Positions 1 through 44,452 of a DNA stretch of 64,000 nt are shown here, in pieces. The position numbers and the translations under genes were made by a program. The notes under the pieces were generated by a model. It did no database searches. It had not been told where the DNA came from and saw only the letters and a program-made list of their open reading frames with translations. The stretch's first letter is position 1. Each line of letters begins with the position of its first letter. The stretch comes from Talpa occidentalis (Eukaryota > Chordata > Mammalia > Eulipotyphla > Talpidae). The DNA lies in assembly GCF_014898055.3 (NCBI RefSeq), contig NW_023604295.1, forward strand, positions 98,781,591-98,845,590, read 5' to 3'.

Positions 1-344
1 AAAAGTATTCCTCTTCCTGTCCCCCAGAATTAGTATAGATTTGGAATTGGGTTTCTTATTTTATAATTACTGTCAATTATTGTGATGTTCAAAGTGACAA
101 TCCATTCAGACTCTTTCCTTTGTCTTTTTGACATCTTTCATTCTTTGAATATTTCCTTCTTTCTGGTACAACAAAGTGTACCAGTTCATCTGTATTTTCC
201 CATCCCTAGCCTTTGAAATCAGTCCAGGAATCCCTGATTTCTTTTATTTGTGAAAAATATTTAGAATTCAAGAATATGGGTATTGGGAATGCTCATTGCT
301 GCTGATATGCAGTGGAATTTAGAACTTTTCATGAAACAAAGCTA

Positions 345-480
345 GATTATGTATATATGTGTAAAATATACATGTATATGTTAGATACATATATGTATTG
401 AAAACATATATGAATGTGTTATACATGTATATATGTGTTAAATGTATGTATATATGTGTTTGTATATATTGTGTACAAAA
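345..480. repeat. TA/TG-rich simple repeat
   Basis: Interrupted ATGTATATATGTGT-type repeats. Confidence 0.8.
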
Positions 481-848
481 ATATATTTCCTTATCTTTTT
501 ATTAAAAATCAATGAGTTCTTATCAGTGCCTCTAAATTGAGTTCACCATCACAGATTTTTTTTCTAGCCTTTGTCTTCCCATATTTTAATTCCTTTTCCC
601 AATAGTGAAAATCTCATTCTTATTGACCTTGATATATTTATTTATTTGCTTTATCTCCCAATCATATAATATCTTCTTGGTGTCTTTCCCACCATCACTG
701 ACTAGATAGGTTTTCTCATCTCTACTATTTGTTGATCAATACTTATGTATGTGTCTGAGTCTCCAGTCCCTCTGAATATGACAGATGTGGACTACACCCA
801 GGAAAATGGAAGCAGCTCTAGTCTTTTTTCATGTGGTTACATAGCAAG

Positions 849-900
849 GGGTGTGTGTTTGTGTGTGTGTGTGCTTGCGCGTGCATGCGCATGTGTGTGT
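849..900. repeat. (TG)n microsatellite
   Basis: TG-rich run with GCGC interruptions. Confidence 0.85.
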
Positions 901-1660
901 TTTATTTTGGTCAGTAATTACTATCATATCATAATATGCATATGATTTTGAAAAATTAAACAAAAAAGGAGATAAGAAAAATCTGAACATGAAGACAATG
1001 TAGACAATATGGGTGGTTACTTTCATTTCTTTCTTTCCACCATTGTTATTTTAACTCAAGCATTTGAATCTATGTAAGTTCACTTATACTCAACAGTATA
1101 ATTTTTCATTATTGATTGTTTCAGTTTTGTAAAAGAATGTAAGATTATGTGTTTTGTTGGGCTGCCTGCCACATTTCTGGTTGTTGTTTGTTTTCACATC
1201 TTGGCATTATTCAATGCTGTGCTTTTCATAGCTCAGTAAACAATCACAGTACAATTATACAGCCAACTCCACCTCTCCCCTCTTAGTTTACTTCTAGGTC
1301 TTCAGGATATTTACTTATTATAGGTCTGTAGGGCCTAATTTTGATTCATGAAATTGCAGGAGGTGTGCTAACTTTCAGAAATATTTCTCTGAAAACAGCC
1401 TGCCTTTTCCTGAAATGAATAATTTATACTCTGTGTTGTTTTCAGTAGCAGGTTTCACTTTTAAGGTATAAGTGTAGGAGTTTCATTTTCAAGTTCTGAT
1501 TTCTCATAATCATTTTTCAGAGAAAACCTAGTGAAACCAGTAAAATAGCATATACCCTTTTTAGGTTGAGGCTCTAGATATAAAATCACTATAATCTTAA
1601 ATAGAATCTGTATATTGTTTTCATTTTTAATAAGACATTTTTTAAACTATAGAAATAGAT

Positions 1661-2475
1661 CTTTTTATTTTTTTATTGAGGTGATAACTTTGGTTTATTG
1701 CACTATGTATGTATATGATTTAGGGGGATAGGGTCTCATCCACCGTGAAAGCACACATAGTCTTTCCTTATACACATTGGACTCTTCCCCCTTTTGTTCC
1801 TATCCCCCATAAGCCTCTAGTAGCTTCCATTCCTCAGTCATATTTCTTGGATTTGTTTTGGTTTAGTCAGTTCCTTTGTTTTGTTTCTCTTTGTTCTACA
1901 TATGAGTATTTATATTTCTTCTTCTGACTTTTTTACTTAGCATAGCACCCTTCAGTTTTATACACTTTGTTACAGATGGCAAGAGTTCATCTTTATCTGT
2001 TGTTATTGAGTAGTGTTTCATCATGTATATATACCATATCTTCATAGTCCACTCCTGTCATTGGGTATTTATGATACTTCCATATCTTGGCTACTGTCAG
2101 TAGTGCTGCAGTGAACATAGGAGTGCATATATCCCTTTGAATTAGTGTTTTTGCATTCTTTGGGTGAATACCAAGAAATGGAATTGTTGTATCACGTGGC
2201 AAGTCTATTCTTAGTATTTTAAGAAACTTCCATATTGTTTCCTTAGGGGCTGGACCAAAATCTACATTCTTACCAACAGCGCATGAGGTTTCCTTTTAGC
2301 CACACACTTTGCGAACATTTGTTGTTTCTGTTTTTTTGATATGGGCCATTTTCACAGAATTGAGATAGTATGTTGGGAGTTTGATTGGCATTTCTCTGAT
2401 GATAAGTGATACTGAACATTTATTCATGTATCTGTTGAATATCTGTATGTCTTCTTTGGATAAGTCTTAATTTTT
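1661..2475 (-). mobile_element. Old L1 fragment (3' end)
   Basis: The + strand carries the antisense of the L1 ORF2 C-terminus and 3' UTR: 'cttccatatcttggctactg', 'agtagtgctgcagtgaacat', 'gaataccaagaaatggaatt'. It is decayed, with no usable frame over 70 codons. Confidence 0.85.
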
Positions 2476-3018
2476 TGATTGGAAGACTTTTTTAAAGAGC
2501 TATTAATAAGTTTGTAACAAAACTTTGCCAAGGAAGCTATAGAGATTTTCCATATATCTCCTGTGCCCATGCATGTGTAGCCTCCCTGTTGTCCACATCA
2601 CTGCCCAGAATGGTACATTTATTACCAATAACTAATCTACCTAGACACATCGTAATCACCTAAAGTTCATAGTTTACCTTGGGTTTCACCTTTGGTGTTG
2701 TGCATGGTATAGGTTTGGACAAATGTACAATGACATATAGTCATTTTAACATTTATATGAAATGCTAGTTAAAATAACCTCAAGTATAAAGTAAAATAAT
2801 AATAGAATATAAATCTCTATAAAATCCTTTCAGATAACCTGAAGACTTTTTTTGTTTTGAAAAATGTGTTTTAGACAAAAAAAATACGGTTTTTCTTTAA
2901 ATATGTAGAAATGTACCCCTTTCAATGTTAGTGAAATCTGGACTGTAGGTCCAGAGAAAAACAATGGTACCATCTTTTTTTAAAACATTATTTTATCGGT
3001 TGGTTAGGAAAAGGGGAT

Positions 3019-3020
<2 letters not shown>

Positions 3021-3054
<34 letters not shown>
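3021..3054. repeat. (CT)n microsatellite
   Basis: Uninterrupted CT dinucleotides, 17 units, in the intron before the first PIK3CB exon of the window. Confidence 0.95.
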
Positions 3055-3056
<2 letters not shown>

Positions 3057-3542
3057 AATGTTTATTTTTAACCAAGATTCAGTTCTTTATCTTAATAGCT
3101 TTATGTCTCTAAGCATGAGAAGATACCTGTTACTTTTTTTTATTTAATGTTTGGTTTATCTTTGGTTTTCTTTGTTGTTTATAAAATTAAAAATTAAAAT
3201 GGAAAGAAATTCTGTTCAAGTAAATGACATAAAATTTACATTGCAATTCTGCCACCTAGTGTTTGCATGTGGATTTTTTAAATGCAATATTTTTTTTCAT
3301 TTTTTAGAAATGCTTGAGACTAATTCTTTCGTTTATCCTTATCATGCAAATTTCAGTTAGCAATGAAGACTTCAAAAACAGGATCCATCTTTATTATGTT
3401 TAAATGGTTATTATATCCTTAGTATTTCATATTAACTTTCATAAGGTGTTTACTAATTCATTGTATATAAATTTGCTGCTAAATATTTACCAGTGGTAGT
3501 TATTATTATTAAATTCTGTAATGAGTAATTTTTCTTTCTTAG

Positions 3543-36791
<33,249 letters not shown>

Positions 36792-38125
36792 CGATCGACC
36801 TTTGCTCCTAATGTATTTGTTGGTTTGTTTTGTTTAGTTTTCATTTTGCACTTGCACTAAATTGAACATGATCCTGCCAGATATGTTATAAAGGGAATGA
36901 AATCCTGGAACTCAGAGTTAAATTAAGAACAAGTCATCCCACAGAACCCAATCTGAACAATCCTTGATGACCACCCTCTGCTTTTTTTGAATGCTTCCAA
37001 GATTCATCATGAAAACTTTCAACATTATGGATAATCATTTCCTGATGACTTTGCACGCCAAGGAATGCTAATTGAGATTATCTTTCTTTCTTTTAAAAAA
37101 GTATTTGGTACTTTTCCAGAAAGGTGTAAATACTTCTTTTTAGTATTGTGACCAAGTGTTATTACTCAGCCACCATTATCCATATCTGGGGACTGGTGGC
37201 TGTTTCCAAATGAGGCTTACAAGAAAGGTTTTCTTCCCTTTTAAATTGTGTAAACTACAAATTATAATATAATTTGAAATTGTGATTATTTTTCAAAAGA
37301 AGTCTTTTAAAACTGTGGAAACACCAATTATTTGTTGATATTTATCTACCATATAGCATCATCCCAACCAGACTTACTGAAAATCTGCTAGTGAGGCAAA
37401 TATAATATATATGCTGCATATATATTTATAATATTTCTAGTGGGAGTTCTATATAAAAAGATGTTCCTTTGGTTTTCTTCAGCCTGTGTTTTAAAGTTTT
37501 GCAAAAAGCAGAGCTTTTTCCTAAGTAACTTTTCAGTTAATTATGTGATCCAGTTCTTCCAGCTGCTTCTATAATGAGGCACATATTAATACAATTTTTA
37601 CATGGCATCTATGAAAGAGTTCACTTCATAGAGCATAATACTTGAGTACATGAATCCAAGGTAGTAAGCAAATAAAAAGGAAACTATTTATGGAATAAAT
37701 TCCAGACCTAAAATCCAGAATTTTAATAAAGTGCCAGCTGTTCTTACTGTATTTATTAAAACTTGTAATAATGTGATTTTTCAAGGATATTAGTTCAAAC
37801 AGAAATAGTTTTGTGCCACCTGGAATTCTTTAATTTATTTGTTGAGGTACCATATATTTAGGGTGCTAGATGGCAAATAATGTTAATATGTGCAATAGGA
37901 ACTACTGGTTTGAATGTGTAAATGGATATCTTTTTGAGTACTGGCAACACCCAGAAAAACTACTGTTTATTCTCCAAAGAATATTGGGAGCTCTCAATCC
38001 TCAATAACTAGGAAAGAGAAGTGTTTGCCCTGTGACTGAGTTTTATATAGGAATTTTATTAAAGTTTGTTCAATTTTGTTGTCCACCTTAATGTTCTCAG
38101 TCAAATAAATGGGTGAGCTAGTTAT
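36792..38125 (+). other. PIK3CB: PIK3CB 3' UTR (approximate end)
   Basis: Noncoding, AT-rich and free of SINE insertions, unlike the sequence on both sides, which fits a transcribed and constrained exon. AATAAA occurs at 37671, 37694, 37725 and 38104. The last is followed by a GT-rich stretch (about 38135-38160), which makes it the best main cleavage signal. The nearer ones could give shorter messages. Contains an AT-rich inverted repeat near 37400-37436. Confidence 0.7.
38104..38109 (+). terminator. PIK3CB: Candidate poly(A) signal of PIK3CB (AATAAA)
   Basis: AATAAA 1.3 kb after the stop codon, with a G/T-rich downstream element about 25-50 nt later. Confidence 0.6.
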
Positions 38126-39269
38126 GACTGCTCTTGGGATGTGTGGGTCTTTTCTTTATGGCAGTATAGGCCTTTGGACCTTGGCAATGGGTCTCTGAGA
38201 AACGGTCAAGTCAGAAAAACCAACCTCAGGAGTAGATTGAGCCTCATGGTCTCTGTGACTTATTTCCCTGCTTTCCAACCCCATCAGGCAGTGTAAGATA
38301 CCTTTAGACTTTGCAAGAGAATGACCTCATCGAAATTCTGTATTCTTCCCTTCAAGGGAAGGTACCTTGAAGTCTGGGAGAATACCCCTTTAGTTACTTG
38401 GTATCTATGCCACGGCCATACTGGAACCACTTTGGAGCTCTCTTCCATGGGTAGAGAGAGGGCAGGGCAGGCCAGTTTCTTGGAGATAGCTCAGTTGAGT
38501 ATGGATCTTAATGGATCTTAATCTCTGATCTTAACATTCCCAGGGATGGTCTTGACTCAGTGGGAGTCCAGAATGTGTAGGAGGTAGGTTTGTTCAGGAA
38601 TCTTTGTTTCTTGTCAATACACCATCACATGCAAGCAGTGGTTTAGAGAGTGGTGACCATTGCCAGGCAGAAGCTGGCACCACTATTTTCAAAGGGACCT
38701 CCTCAGCCCCAAAGGGGTCTTAGTAAATGAATGCCAAGTCAGTGAATGTGACTATCTCCAAGAGCAAGAAAGGGAAATTAACCTCCCTAGACAGTGCTGG
38801 ACCAGCACCCAGGATGGCTGTTAATCCGTCCCACCCTCAAAGTATTATTGCCCCCCACCCAAGATAGATAGGACCTACTAGCACAATAACCTTCAGGAGC
38901 TGCTGAACACTCTTTGCAGATGCTCCCTACGAGCTTGATGAATTGCATATTTCTGAATCTTGGGAGTTCTGACTGAGCCAGAGAGGAGGAGGTGGAAGGC
39001 ATAAGGATAGCCAGCCTGTGGGATTGGGTATGGGCTGCAGGTACAGCTTCTTGTATGGGGCCTGGTTACCCAATGTTTTGGCTGTTAAGTGCTTTGGTCA
39101 ACAATGAATCTCACCCCAAAACACTTGGTTCCCTATCTTTTGGTACTTTCCAAAGTTTCCCCCAAAAAAGATTTTAGAGGCCATGTACATTTTTGTTCTG
39201 GAGGACAGCATCTTTGTCTACTTTGGTCTGGGAAGGCTTTGTTAACAATTCATTCCTGAGTGTCCAGCT

Positions 39270-39400
39270 CACATCTGTGGGTAACAGAGGCCAATATTTG
39301 CAATCCAGCACTGCCTCTGTGACCTTTGAGTAAGGTATTTATTTCTCAGGGTCTGAGATTTCTAATTTATAAAATAGAACTAATAATAAACTTAATTTAT
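39270..39400 (+). mobile_element. MIR
   Basis: 'ctgtgacctttgagtaaggt' and 'taatttataaaatagaacta' fit the MIR core. Confidence 0.65.
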
Positions 39401-39490
39401 ATCCACAGTGATTTGCCGTTTTCTATGCAGTCTTGTTATCTTTTATTAGACTCCTGGGTGATTTTAAATTTTATTGTTGTTGATCTATAG

Positions 39491-39600
39491 CAGTGGCCGT
39501 CAAAGTGTGGCCCCCTGATTAAGAGTATTAACAGTTGTCAACTAGAAACTGATCAGAAATGCTAATTATAGACTCACTTCTGCCTGGTAGAAAGAGGTTG
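39491..39600 (-). mobile_element. MER5-like DNA transposon fragment
   Basis: 'cagtggccgtcaaagtgtgg' and 'cagaaatgctaattatagac' resemble MER5A (hAT-Charlie). The orientation is tentative. Confidence 0.55.
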
Positions 39601-40229
39601 GGTTAAGACTGAATGGGAACATGGGCTGAGTCCCAGCTCAGAATCAAACTCATTTTTTCCTATTTCCCCCTCTTGAAGGCCACAGAAGAGAGGTATGTCA
39701 TGAAGGAAGGCCTCTTCCACAGCACACAGGTATTATGTCATGTGACCCTGACTAATAGGGATGGGCTCCTCTTAGAAGGAGAGGGTAGGGGCTAGGGTTT
39801 TTTGGAGAGGAGGTGCCTTCAAGCTGAGTCTTCAGGGAGAGATAGGATCTAATGGAAGTGATGGGAAGAGCACACTAGGCAGAAAGGTATTACATATAAA
39901 GACTTGGAGGTGAGACAAAGCAGTGTTCATGGGTATCAGCAGAATCAGCAATTGTTGCTTTCCTCTTCCTCCACTCCAGAATATTGTACCTTTTCTCAGG
40001 GATCCAAGTAGGATCTATGCAGCAGTCATGTCATCTGAGAGTCTCTTCCCCTTTCAGTGTGGCAATTTTATCCCCCTTTCTGATGATGGGAAAACTGTCT
40101 GACATCACCTTCTGGGTTATTCCTCTAAAATGTGTAATTAATGGATTTTTGAAATTCATTGCTCCTTCCTAATTTTAACAAAGCCCAGGTTCAAGAAAAG
40201 TTTGACCTTTTAGATCCTCCCTACCTTTA

Positions 40230-41520
40230 TTTATTGTGAAAAGTGGCACATAGAGAAGCGTGCATGAAACAATAATACATACAAGTTAACAGTATATTAT
40301 AGAGAAAACATCGAAATAATAACCACACAGGTCAAGCAAGAACATTGTCAATACCTCAAACCCTACAGGTTACCCATTCTGGTCAGAAGTTCCTTCCTCT
40401 CTGCCAAGGTAACTTTTGTCTCTTCTTTTATGGCAATCATCTATCTCTTTACTTTAGAGTTATGCCAGGTACATTTTGAGTCAAGCTAATTTCATTCAAC
40501 ATTGTGTTTTTAAGATTAAACAATGTAGTTGTATGTATCTCGGTTAATTCTTTATCATTAGATAGTTAGTATTCCATGTTATGGATATCCTTTAATTTAT
40601 ATATCCTTTCTTCTTGTGTGACACATACAGGTTGTTTCTACTTTGAGGCTACTACAAATAATGCTGCTATGATTTATAATTAACCTGATTCGTATATGTA
40701 CATATTTCTTTGGATGTATATTAAAATTGATGGCTCATAGGATTATGCATATCTTTATTTTGACTAATGCTAAAATAAGTGGTTGTTACAATTAATTCCT
40801 CCTCCACATTTACTTCTTGTGGCTGTAGATTCTCACCAATACCCAGTTAAGTAACACAAATTTTTTTGGACATTCTGGTATATGTAGTAAACCAATCTGC
40901 ATTTCCCTGATTAATGACAAGTTACTTTTTCATATTTGTGCTTGACTATTTGGATTTTTTTTCTTTGTAAAATCCCTTTAAAAAAAAGATTTACTTATTT
41001 ATGCAAGAACTGGGGTACAGGTCAGAGTCCCGGAAGGGTGAGAGAATTCACCAAAGAGACCGGGTTGCAGAGCAGGCAGAAGGACCAAAGACATTGCTGA
41101 GGGGAGCAGCGGGCAAGGCAGGAGAGGTCTGCCACACCATGTGGGTTTCTCCCTGGCTGGCTGGGAATTGAACCCGCGCTGCAGAGGCTTTGTAGTGCAG
41201 CGCTCAACCCACTGCGCCACCGAGAAGGCCCTGTAAAATCCCTTGGTTACCTGTCATTTGTTTTGGGGGATGGGCATTCTTTTACTTTTTTATGTGAAAC
41301 AATTGTTTACAAGTCTTGTCAGTCACGTTGGAAATATCTTTTGCACTCAGTGTATTACTCATTGTTTAATGGTTTCTTCTAATAACACCAGATCCTAATT
41401 TTAATGTCAAATTTACCATTTCCTTTGTGGTTAATATTGCTGTCGTAGTACTTAAGAAATCTTTCCCTACTCCAGGGTCATAAAGATATCCCCTGGGTTG
41501 TTCTCTAAAAGCTTTTATTT
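40230..41520 (-). mobile_element. Old L1 (antisense), interrupted by a SINE
   Basis: Sequence such as 'acaggttgtttctactttga', 'acaaataatgctgctatgat' and 'ttctcaccaatacccagtta' is antisense L1M-type. It resumes after the SINE at 40979-41231 and runs to about 41520. Confidence 0.65.
40979..41231 (-). mobile_element. SINE, A/B intermediate
   Basis: 13-bp duplications TGTAAAATCCCTT at 40966-40978 and 41232-41244. Inserted into an old L1. Confidence 0.92.
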
Positions 41521-41523
41521 CTT

Positions 41524-41801
41524 TTCCTTTTTTTTTTTTTTAAAAAAAAGATTTATTTATTTATTTATACTAGCACTGGGTACAGTCAGAAGCGCCGGAG
41601 GGTGAGAGAATTCACCAGAGCCAGAGGGGAGAGCAGAGCAGACAGACTGACGAAGTACACTGCTGAGGGGAACAGCAGGCAGCAGGAGAGGTCTGCGTGC
41701 CATGTGGGACCCTTGCTGGGGGCTGGGGATCAAAATGGCTGCAGAGGCTGGGGGCAGCTTTGCAGCCCAGTGCTCAACCGCTGCGCCACCAGGGGAGGCC
41801 C
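41524..41801 (-). mobile_element. SINE, type A-like, diverged
   Basis: 16-bp duplications AAAGCTTTTATTTCTT at 41508-41523 and 41802-41817. About 20 nt of the B-box region is missing or changed. Confidence 0.92.
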
Positions 41802-41979
41802 AAAGCTTTTATTTCTTACCTATTCCATTTACTTCTGTAATTTACCTGAAATTGCTTCTTATCTCAGTGTGAAGTGGGAGTCATTTTTTGTTTGTTTTTT
41901 CCTCATGGCGCCGAGTTGTCATGTGTTTTACTGAATCCACTACTATATGTTCACCTTTTGCATAAATAAATTGTATATG

Positions 41980-42030
41980 TATACATAAATATATATATAT
42001 ACATGTTTATATATACACATGTATGTGTAC
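41980..42030. repeat. AT/GTAT-rich simple repeat
   Basis: ATATATATAT and TATACACATG-type interrupted repeat. Confidence 0.8.
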
Positions 42031-42100
42031 ATCTGCTTCTGGACTCTAGAAGATATCCAGTAGATTTCATCCCCGTTTTAATTTAAATTTATCAAATTTG

Positions 42101-42348
42101 GGGCTTCCCTTTTGGTGTAGGGGTTAAGTCTCAGAGCTTTTGTGGTCTGAGTTCAATCCCCAGCCAGTGAGCTAACCCACATACAGTGCAGCAGACCTCG
42201 CCTTTCTCACTTGCTGCTCCCCTTAGTAGTCTGTTTAAGTGGATCTGCCTATTCTGCTCCCCACTCAGTCTCTGATGAATCCTTCATCCCCTGCACCTCT
42301 GGCCTATACCCTAGTTCTTCTATGCATAAATAAATTAAAAAAATAAAA
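42101..42348 (+). mobile_element. SINE, type B, old copy
   Basis: Diverged head gggcttcccttttggtgtag, body and tail recognisable (tatgcataaataaat). Confidence 0.82.
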
Positions 42349-42379
42349 GTATGCCAAGCTCATATATAGTGTGTGTCAA

Positions 42380-42520
42380 GCATATATCTAAACTACATAT
42401 TTAATCCCTATAACAAGCCTATGTGAAAGGTACAATTGTTCTTCCTCATGTTACAGATTAGGAAGCTGAGGCATAGAAAGTTATTTGTCCACAAAGTAGA
42501 AGCCATTATTCAAACTGAGG
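42380..42520 (-). mobile_element. MIR
   Basis: 'cagattaggaagctgaggca' and 'atccctataacaagcctatg' fit an antisense MIR. Confidence 0.75.
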
Positions 42521-42759
42521 GAGTTTTATCATAAGTGTCCATGCTGTTTACTCACAGCTATCAGTAGCTCAGTGTACATTTCAGAATCTGCTAAAATCCA
42601 CAAAAAGAAATCTCCAGAAAATTTGAATGATACTGTCTTAAGTTATGGATTAGGTTGAGGCAAATTGACATACTCAGAATATTGACTTCCAATCAATGAC
42701 AATGGAGTATCCTTTATTTAGATCTTTAATTGTGGATAGCCACAATGATTTATAGTTTA

Positions 42760-43296
42760 ATTGATTAAACTTTATTTTCTTACATTGTTGTTCATTTTTA
42801 CACTATTTGATTTCTCCCTTCAGGTGTAGTTCCCATAAATCTCCTACCTTCTCACCCATGAACCATCACCATAGTCCCTTGTGCTCTTCCCTTCCCTGTT
42901 TTGATCCCTCTCCCTCTTCTACTATATGCCTCAGATGTATATAGTTTGCCTGCAAGTTTGGTCTTTTTTTTTTTTTTTTGACCCTTTTGGTTTCCCTATA
43001 TTCCTCCTATAAGTGAAGCCATCCAATATTTTTCTTTTTCCTTTTCATTTAGTTCACTGAGCATAATCCCTTCCAGCTCCATCCATGTTGCTGTGAATGG
43101 AATGGGTTTATCCCAGTACTCCGTTGTGTATGTATACCACATCTTGATCCATTCATCTGTTTTGGGGCATTTAGATTGTTTCCATATCTTAGCTTTATAA
43201 ATAGTGCTGCAATAAAAAGGAATGCAGGTTTCCTTTCAAATTAATGTTTTTGTGTCCTTCAGGTAGATTCCTAGGAGTGGAATTGCTGGGTCATAT
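42760..43296 (-). mobile_element. L1 3' fragment, antisense
   Basis: 'ccttccagctccatccatgt', 'cttgatccattcatctgttt' and 'aggagtggaattgctgggtc' are antisense ORF2 end. Its 3' UTR (42780-42900) matches the fragment at 61290-61440. Confidence 0.8.
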
Positions 43297-43758
43297 GTGA
43301 TTTGCAGTTTTCTATGTAGAGTCTTTTTTTGTTAGATTCTTGGGTAGTGACTTAACATTTCATTGTTGCTAATCTATGAAACTTGCTACAGTGGAAAGAA
43401 ATCCATTCCCTTCAACATTTGTTTTTCTTTCCCTTCTGCATTGATTAGTGATTTATATAAAAGATTGAATGGAAGTAACCTCAAAGGAAGTTTTCCTTAC
43501 AAAGTTTGGTGTTTTCCCAAGAATGAAAGGATGCTGAAACTTACCATTACATGGAATGAATCAAACTTGTTTTTAATTTAGTATTTTTATATAGTGTAGG
43601 ATTTGAGTTGCTAATATTTCATTTGGAATTTTTGACATCTATTTTGATCAATGAAATTGCTCATAAATACCTTTTAAGGTCTGGGACAGGTTCATTTGCA
43701 AATAAGTTTTTGTGATCTTACAAGACAAATAAGATTTCTTACTTGAAAGTTTTGATAG

Positions 43759-44023
43759 GGGCCTCCCCGGTGGCGCAGCGGTTGAGCGCTGGGTTGCGAA
43801 GCTGCCCGCAGCCTCTGCAGCGCCGGTTCGATCCCTGGCTGCTCCCCGGCCACCGGAGGAGGGTCCCACATGGCGCTGGCGCGCAGACCTCTCCTGCCGC
43901 CCGCTGCTCCCCTCAGCAGTGTACTTCGGTCCTTCTGCCTGCTCTGTGAATTCTCTCACCCTCCCGCGCTTCTGACTGTACCCAATGCTTGTATAAATAA
44001 ATAAATAAATCTTAAAAAAAATA
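43759..44023 (+). mobile_element. SINE, type A
   Basis: 13-bp duplications AAAGTTTTGATAG at 43746-43758 and 44024-44036. It lacks the short 'ctctgctccccgctctggct' block and carries a small repeat (tggcgctggcgcg). Confidence 0.93.
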
Positions 44024-44052
44024 AAAGTTTTGATAGATATCCCAAAGTTTTG

Positions 44053-44452
44053 CATGGCACTGCCCTTCCTCTGCAGCATCCATTTTGAGCAGCAGCAAGC
44101 CTCAGTGCTACCCTTGACTGTGGGCCTCAGCAAGAGCTACATGGTAACTAAGAACACGAACAAGCGGAGGCATAACTGCCACCACAGGCACCCACCAAGC
44201 ACACCAAGTCCTAGTACCTATGGGACATGATCCTAGAGTTGTGGGGCTCTGCCCCAGAGGCAAAGTGCCCCACAACGCTGTCCAAAGTTTCCAAGAACAA
44301 GGAAGCCCTGAAGTTCATCAAAAAAGGGATGGGAGCATACATCTGAGCTAAAAGAGAAAGAGCAACCATGACTGCCCTTAGGTAGGTGGCCACCAAGAAA
44401 GACTGAGTTTCTCCCCCACCATGTATGTAAATAAAATCTTTTCAGAAAAGAA
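44053..44452 (+). pseudogene. RPL36: RPL36 processed pseudogene
   Basis: Intronless copy of the ribosomal protein eL36 message. Recognisable translated fragments include VTKN, RDMI-like and HI(RA)KRKR-like pieces, ALKFIKK, and the terminal AKKD followed by TGA at 44404-44406 (here ATKKD). The start codon is changed (AAG at about 44097). The coding region is about 310 nt rather than 318, so the frame is broken, and in-frame stops occur. AATAAA lies at 44430-44435 and near-matching CAAAGTTTTG / CAAAGTTTG flank it as a possible target-site duplication. It sits directly behind a SINE. Confidence 0.85.

Larger units (their letters stand above)
1..3542 (+). other. PIK3CB intron (partial)
   Basis: Apart from the simple repeats and the L1 at 1661-2475 listed separately, I see no coding signal in 490-850, 900-1660 and 2476-3542. 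Confidence 0.8.
38126..40229. other. Intergenic region right of PIK3CB
   Basis: Moderately GC-richer, with MIR and MER5-like pieces. ORFs of 60-70 codons show no homology that I recognise. Confidence 0.65.

Noticed and set aside
43648..44133. 161-codon ORF on the - strand
   Set aside because: It spans a SINE and part of the RPL36 pseudogene in antisense; no coding support.
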